Positions 60,462 to 64,000 of a stretch of 64,000 nt of DNA are shown piece by piece. Under the pieces are notes generated by a model. The model had not been told where the DNA came from. It searched no databases and saw only the letters and a list, made by a program, of their open reading frames with translations. The DNA lies in assembly GCA_050246735.1 (NCBI GenBank), contig JBFWVM010000005.1, positions 62,001 through 126,000 on the forward strand, written 5' to 3'. Made by a program: the position numbers and the translations under genes. Positions within the stretch are counted from its first letter, which is position 1, and each line of letters begins with the position of its first letter. Source of the DNA: Taklimakanibacter sp050246735 (GTDB taxonomy: Bacteria; Pseudomonadota; Alphaproteobacteria; Rhizobiales; Aestuariivirgaceae).

Positions 60462-60967
60462 ATGTCGCGGCATCCGAAGGAGCGCCGTCGGTCAGGGAGG
60501 CGCTCGCCGCGAAGCCCGATGGCGTGCTTGAGGCGATCGCGGCGCAATGCGGCGTGCCCCTGGCGCGCGTCTTCGACGAACTGCCGGAAGGGGCCGCGAA
60601 GCGGGTCGACGGCCATCGCTTCGGGGAGCTGTGGCGGGATCTGGCGCTGTGGGGCGAGGTGCTGTTCATCGTGCATACGCAGGACATCGTTCTCGAATGC
60701 AAGGGGCCGCTTCCGGGCGGCACCAGCGCGCAGGGCTATTTCAACATCCATGGCGACAGTCCGATCGGCGGCCATATCAGGGCCGACCGCTGCGCGGCGG
60801 TCTATTTCATCGACCGCCTGTTCCATGGCCGGCGCTCCTGCTCGCTCCAGTTCGTCAATGGCGCGGGCGAGGCGATGTTCAAGGTCTTCGTGCCGCGCGA
60901 CGACAGGCGCGAGCTCGTTGCCGATCAGCTCGGGAAATTCGAGGCTTTGCGCGCCAGGATGAGTTGA
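60458..60967 (+). CDS. hutX: Heme utilization cytosolic carrier protein HutX
   Basis: Protein of 169 residues starting MNVAASEGAPSVREALAAKP. The HutX/HuvX family pattern is seen as VLEAIAAQCGVPLARVFDELPEG, GELWRDLALWGEVLFIVHTQDIVLECKGPLPGG and GYFNIHGDSPIGGHI, with conserved His residues near 114 and 120. HutX carries cytosolic heme to a degrading enzyme, here the IsdG/HmuQ-type protein encoded just upstream. A longer frame beginning at 60059 is not needed. Confidence 0.9.
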   Translation: MNVAASEGAPSVREALAAKPDGVLEAIAAQCGVPLARVFDELPEGAAKRVDGHRFGELWRDLALWGEVLFIVHTQDIVLECKGPLPGGTSAQGYFNIHGDSPIGGHIRADRCAAVYFIDRLFHGRRSCSLQFVNGAGEAMFKVFVPRDDRRELVADQLGKFEALRARMS

Positions 60968-61128
60968 GGCTTGTTTTTCCCGAGCGCGCTGACGCTTTTT
61001 GCTTGCATTTCTCGCCTGTGTATGTTATTTGGGAAATATCAGACTGGGAGTTGAAACGCCCGGTCTTTTATTTTTTCATCCCCTCGCATCACGGAAAGCC
61101 GATGCGTCCCGGCCTTGTCGGGGGCGGC

Positions 61129-62115
61129 TCAGCCGATCCGGCCGCCAAGCTCGTCCTCGACATGGATGCGGATGATCTCGTCGAAGGACTTTTCCGCCTG
61201 GAAACCCAATGCCGTCGCGCGCCTGGCGTCGAAATTCTGCGGCCAGCCGGAAACGATCCTGACGATGACCGGGTCGGGCTCGCGGCGGATGAGGCGCACC
61301 GCTTTCTCGCCCGCCACCCGGCGCAGGGCTTCGATCTGCTCTCCGACGGTCGCCGAGAGTCCCGGCAAGGTGAGGTTCCGCCGGTCGCCGAGGACGGAAA
61401 GGTCCATGGTCATCGCATGCAGGAGGAAGCCCACCGCGGCGCGCGGCGATGCATGCCAGTGGCGCACGCTCTCGGCGACGGGCAGCACCGCTTCCTGGCC
61501 CGCCAGCGGCTCGCGCAGGATATTGGAGAAGAAGCCCGACGCCGCCTTGTTGGGCTTGCCGGGCCTGATGCAGATGGTCGGCAGCCTGATGCCGATGCCG
61601 TCGAAGAATCCGCGGCGCGAATAGTCCGACAGCAGGAGCTCGCCGATCGCCTTCTGCGTGCCGTAGGAGGTGAGCGGCGTCGAAAAGAACTCGTCGCCGA
61701 TCCTGTCGGGAAAGGGCGCGCCGAAGACCGCGATCGACGAGGTGAAGACGAGGCGCGGCACATAGGACGATTTCATGCCTTCCTGCCGGACGGCCTCGAA
61801 CAATGCCCGCGTCGCGTCGAGATTGATGCGATAGCCACGGTCGAAGTCGGCCTCGGCTTCGCCCGACACGATGGCGGCAAGGTGGACGATGATGTCGGGG
61901 CGCGTGGCGATCAGTCTCTCGGCGGTGCCGGGACTGGCGAGATCGGCGGCTTCCGCCGCGACCTTGGCCGTGAAAGTCTTCGGCGCCTCGGGCGCGACGA
62001 CGTCGACGAGACTCAACCGGTCGATGGTCCCGCCATCCAGGCGGCCGTCGCGGGCCAGTCTTTCGGTGAGCTTGCGGCCGACCATGCCGGCGGCGCCGAT
62101 GATGAGGATATGCAT
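61129..62115 (-). CDS. denD: D-erythronate dehydrogenase-like (DenD) epimerase/dehydrogenase
   Basis: Extended SDR/epimerase-fold protein of 328 residues: MHILIIGAAGMVGRKLTERL nucleotide site, VHLAAIVSGEAEADFDRGYRIN, catalytic YGTQK at about 154-158 with FTSSIAVFG upstream. The overall pattern, including RPDIIVHLAAIVSGEAE, agrees with DenD, which oxidises D-erythronate to 2-oxo-tetronate in four-carbon acid-sugar use. OtnK, OtnC and OtnI partners are not in the window. Two SDR genes and an RbsC-type permease lie upstream on the same strand, so the group probably belongs to one catabolic operon. Confidence 0.82.
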   Translation of the reverse strand: MHILIIGAAGMVGRKLTERLARDGRLDGGTIDRLSLVDVVAPEAPKTFTAKVAAEAADLASPGTAERLIATRPDIIVHLAAIVSGEAEADFDRGYRINLDATRALFEAVRQEGMKSSYVPRLVFTSSIAVFGAPFPDRIGDEFFSTPLTSYGTQKAIGELLLSDYSRRGFFDGIGIRLPTICIRPGKPNKAASGFFSNILREPLAGQEAVLPVAESVRHWHASPRAAVGFLLHAMTMDLSVLGDRRNLTLPGLSATVGEQIEALRRVAGEKAVRLIRREPDPVIVRIVSGWPQNFDARRATALGFQAEKSFDEIIRIHVEDELGGRIG

Positions 62116-62175
62116 GAAGCCTTCTCTGATCGGATGTGAAAATCTATTGGGCCACAGTCCGCGCGGCGGCTCAAG

Positions 62176-62958
62176 TCAATAAGTGGCGGTGAAGCCGCCG
62201 TCGACGACGAGAACGGTGCCGGTCACATAGAGGCTGTCGTCGCCGGCGAGAAAGAGGATGGGTCCGGCGACGTCCTCGGGCTTGCCGGCGCGCCTCAGCG
62301 GCATGCGGCCATATTTGAAATAGATGTCCTGGAACCAGTCGGTCCTGTGCTCATGCGGCGTGTCGTGCTTCTGCTCGGCCATGCGGGTGTCGATATAGCC
62401 GGGCGCCACCGCATTGGCCCTGATGCCGAAGGGACCGAAATCCACCGCCATGCAGCGGGTCAGGTTGACGAGGCCGCCTTTCGCCGTCGCATAGGCCATG
62501 GCATGCGGCTGGCCGCGGATGCCCTGCACCGACGCGATGTTGACGATACTGCCGGAGGGGCTCTGCTTGAGATGGGGCAATGCCGCCTTTGCGACATGGA
62601 GGGCCGAATCGAGATTGACGGCGAGCACATGGCGCCAATGCGCATCGTTCAGGCTCTCGATCGGGGTGTCGTCCGAGATCGCCGCATTGTTGATCAGGAT
62701 GTCGATGCGCCCCCAGGCCTTGGCCGCCGTCTCGACCATGGCGGCCACGCTTTCGGGATCTGCGACGTCGCAAGGCGTGCCCTGGACGACAAGACCGAGC
62801 TTCGCCAGACCGGCCGCCGCCTCGTCGAGCACATCGGCATCGATGTCGGACATGAGGACCTTCGCCCCTTCCTCGCCGAGGCGCTTCGCCGCCGCGAGGC
62901 CGATGCCGCGCGCGGCACCCGTGACGAGGGCCACGCGTCCGCTCAGGCGTGGGGACAT
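62176..62958 (-). CDS. Short-chain dehydrogenase/reductase (sugar/polyol type)
   Basis: Classical SDR of 260 residues: TGAARGIG nucleotide motif at 14-21, NNAAISDDTPIE, catalytic Ser (NIASVQGIRGQ) and YATAK. The insertion around EQKHDTPHEHRTDWFQDIYFK after the PGYIDTRM segment is the substrate lid. Such enzymes oxidise sugars or sugar alcohols; substrate unassigned. 60 bp upstream of denD in transcription order. Confidence 0.91.
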   Translation of the reverse strand: MSPRLSGRVALVTGAARGIGLAAAKRLGEEGAKVLMSDIDADVLDEAAAGLAKLGLVVQGTPCDVADPESVAAMVETAAKAWGRIDILINNAAISDDTPIESLNDAHWRHVLAVNLDSALHVAKAALPHLKQSPSGSIVNIASVQGIRGQPHAMAYATAKGGLVNLTRCMAVDFGPFGIRANAVAPGYIDTRMAEQKHDTPHEHRTDWFQDIYFKYGRMPLRRAGKPEDVAGPILFLAGDDSLYVTGTVLVVDGGFTATY

Positions 62959-63033
62959 GGGGATATCCTCGCTTGGTCTCCTCGTCTTCCGCGGGCTGGA
63001 GAGGGAGAAACCGGGGGACGTTCGATGCGCATG

Positions 63034-63804
63034 TCAGTCCGGCCGTATGCGGAAATCCCTGCCTTCCGGCAGAGTCTGTCCGCCGTCGACGATGATCGTC
63101 GTGCCGGTGATGTAGGACGCCTCGTCGGAAGCGAGGAACAGCACCGCATTGGCGACGTCGCGCGGCGTTCCGAGCCGGCCGAGCGGGACGGACTCCTCCA
63201 TGCCCTTGATGAAGGCCTGCGAGCGATGCCGGACCACCGCCTCGGTCAGGATATTGCCGGGCTCGACGCCGTTGACCGTAATGCCGTAGGACGCGAATTC
63301 GAGCGCCGCCGCCTTGATGAACCCGTTGATCCCGGCCTTGCTCGCCGAATAATGGCCATGGCCGGGGCTGGTCACGCGCGGGCCGGTGATCGACGACGTG
63401 AACACCATGCGCCCGCCCTTGCGCGCCTTCATCGCGGCAAGCGCCGAGCGGGCGGCGAGGAAGGTGCCCTTGAGATTGACCGCGAGGACGCTGTCCCATT
63501 CCTCGGGGCCGATATTCTCGATCAGCGTCCAGGGATAGATGCCGGCATTCTGCACCAGTATGTCGAGGCCGCCGGACTGCGCCAGCGCGAAGGCGACGGC
63601 GGCATCGACGTCCTCCGCCTGCGCGACGTTCGTTTCGATGAAGGCGGCGCCGAGACGGCGCGCCGTCGCCTGTCCGGCTTCGGCCTCGCTGTCGGCGAGG
63701 ACGACCTTCGCGCCTTCGTCGATGAAACGCTCGACGATGCCGGCGCCGATGCCGCGCGCCGCGCCGATGACGAGCGCAGCCTTGTTTTCGAGACGCCCGG
63801 TCAT
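63034..63804 (-). CDS. Short-chain dehydrogenase/reductase (second SDR)
   Basis: Classical SDR of 256 residues: IGAARGIG nucleotide motif (first Thr replaced by Ile), QNAGIYPW, catalytic Ser (FTSSITGPRVTS) and YSASK. The end ITGTTIIVDGGQTLPE is typical. Its start overlaps the permease stop by 4 bp, tying it to the transporter beyond the window. With the next SDR and denD it suggests successive oxidations of a polyol or acid sugar. Confidence 0.91.
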   Translation of the reverse strand: MTGRLENKAALVIGAARGIGAGIVERFIDEGAKVVLADSEAEAGQATARRLGAAFIETNVAQAEDVDAAVAFALAQSGGLDILVQNAGIYPWTLIENIGPEEWDSVLAVNLKGTFLAARSALAAMKARKGGRMVFTSSITGPRVTSPGHGHYSASKAGINGFIKAAALEFASYGITVNGVEPGNILTEAVVRHRSQAFIKGMEESVPLGRLGTPRDVANAVLFLASDEASYITGTTIIVDGGQTLPEGRDFRIRPD

Positions 63805-64000
63805 GCGAGCTTCTGCCTGATCGCGAGCTTCACCGTGTCGAGCAGCACGGCGGCGAGCACGAGGCCGCCCAGGATCATCTGGGTGTAATGCGCCGGCAGG
63901 CCCATGAGGTTGATCGCGGTATGGATGGAATAGATCAGGAGCACGCCGGCATAGACGCCGGGCAGCTGACCGATGCCGCCCTTGAGGCTGACGCCGCCGA
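63801..64000 (-). CDS. Sugar ABC transporter permease, RbsC type (5' end outside window)
   Basis: Only the last ~65 codons are inside the window. The minus-strand translation reads GGVSLKGGIGQLPGVYAGVLLIYSIHTA.. and ends ..LDTVKLAIRQKLA, with the membrane helices and the final KLAIRQK tail of ribose/erythritol-type RbsC permeases. It is the last transporter gene before the SDR-SDR-denD group and overlaps the first SDR by 4 bp. Probably a sugar or polyol importer. Confidence 0.85.
   Translation of the reverse strand, partial: GGVSLKGGIGQLPGVYAGVLLIYSIHTAINLMGLPAHYTQMILGGLVLAAVLLDTVKLAIRQKLA

Noticed and set aside
60968..61128. AT-rich gap between convergent hutX and denD genes considered as a small RNA or terminator
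   Set aside because: No strong stem followed by a T-run in either direction; left unassigned.

Overview
The window is GC-rich, gene-dense DNA that looks chromosomal and alphaproteobacterial, most likely from the Hyphomicrobiales. The reasons are long runs of ABC-transporter operons with 4-bp stop/start overlaps, a HemP-HmuTUV heme-import locus paired with an IsdG/HmuQ-type heme-degrading enzyme and HutX, and several short palindromic intergenic elements of the kind common in rhizobial genomes. I could not run a database search, so the genus is left open. No rRNA, tRNA, CRISPR array, transposase or phage gene was seen.

Layout. 1-9444: polar-amino-acid-type ABC importer (ATPase cut by the window edge, two permeases, binding protein), a GntR/FCD regulator, an enolase-superfamily dehydratase, two GMC flavin oxidoreductases and a DapA/KDG-aldolase-type lyase; together they resemble an oxidise-dehydrate-cleave route for a sugar acid or polyol. 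9461-14605: an ECF sigma factor divergent from a winged-helix/alpha-beta-hydrolase fusion and a large secreted or anchored caspase-fold protein with ten ~50-residue repeats. 14607-20070: dipeptide/oligopeptide-type ABC importer. 20219-30320: a divergent unit with livGFHM on the plus strand and, on the minus strand, TIGR04076-like protein, aldo/keto reductase, NTF2-like protein, LivK-type binding protein, an aldo/keto reductase-Rid fusion and a CocE-type hydrolase. 30321-31140: a visibly lower-GC NYN-domain gene with a structured leader. 31183-39577: a G1P-dehydrogenase/kinase/class II aldolase operon with a DeoR regulator, divergent from a spermidine/putrescine-type ABC importer. 39663-41788: lytic transglycosylase, small protein, LysR regulator and OsmC protein. 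41901-48975: sugar ABC importer with a Gfo/Idh/MocA dehydrogenase, divergent from a ROK regulator. 49159-56752: an SDR divergent from a DeoR-BtpA-kinase-HAD-DmfA1-DmfA2 operon. 56777-60967: heme import and degradation. 61129-64000: DenD-like dehydrogenase, two SDRs and the end of an RbsC-type permease.

Most of the window is therefore a series of transporter-plus-catabolic-enzyme modules, each with its own repressor (GntR, DeoR, ROK, DeoR, LysR) and usually an inverted-repeat operator visible in the divergent gap. The least conventional parts are the DMFase-like amidase pair in a sugar-kinase operon, the AKR-Rid fusion operon, the caspase/repeat protein beside an ECF sigma factor, and the NYN gene with its two-hairpin leader.
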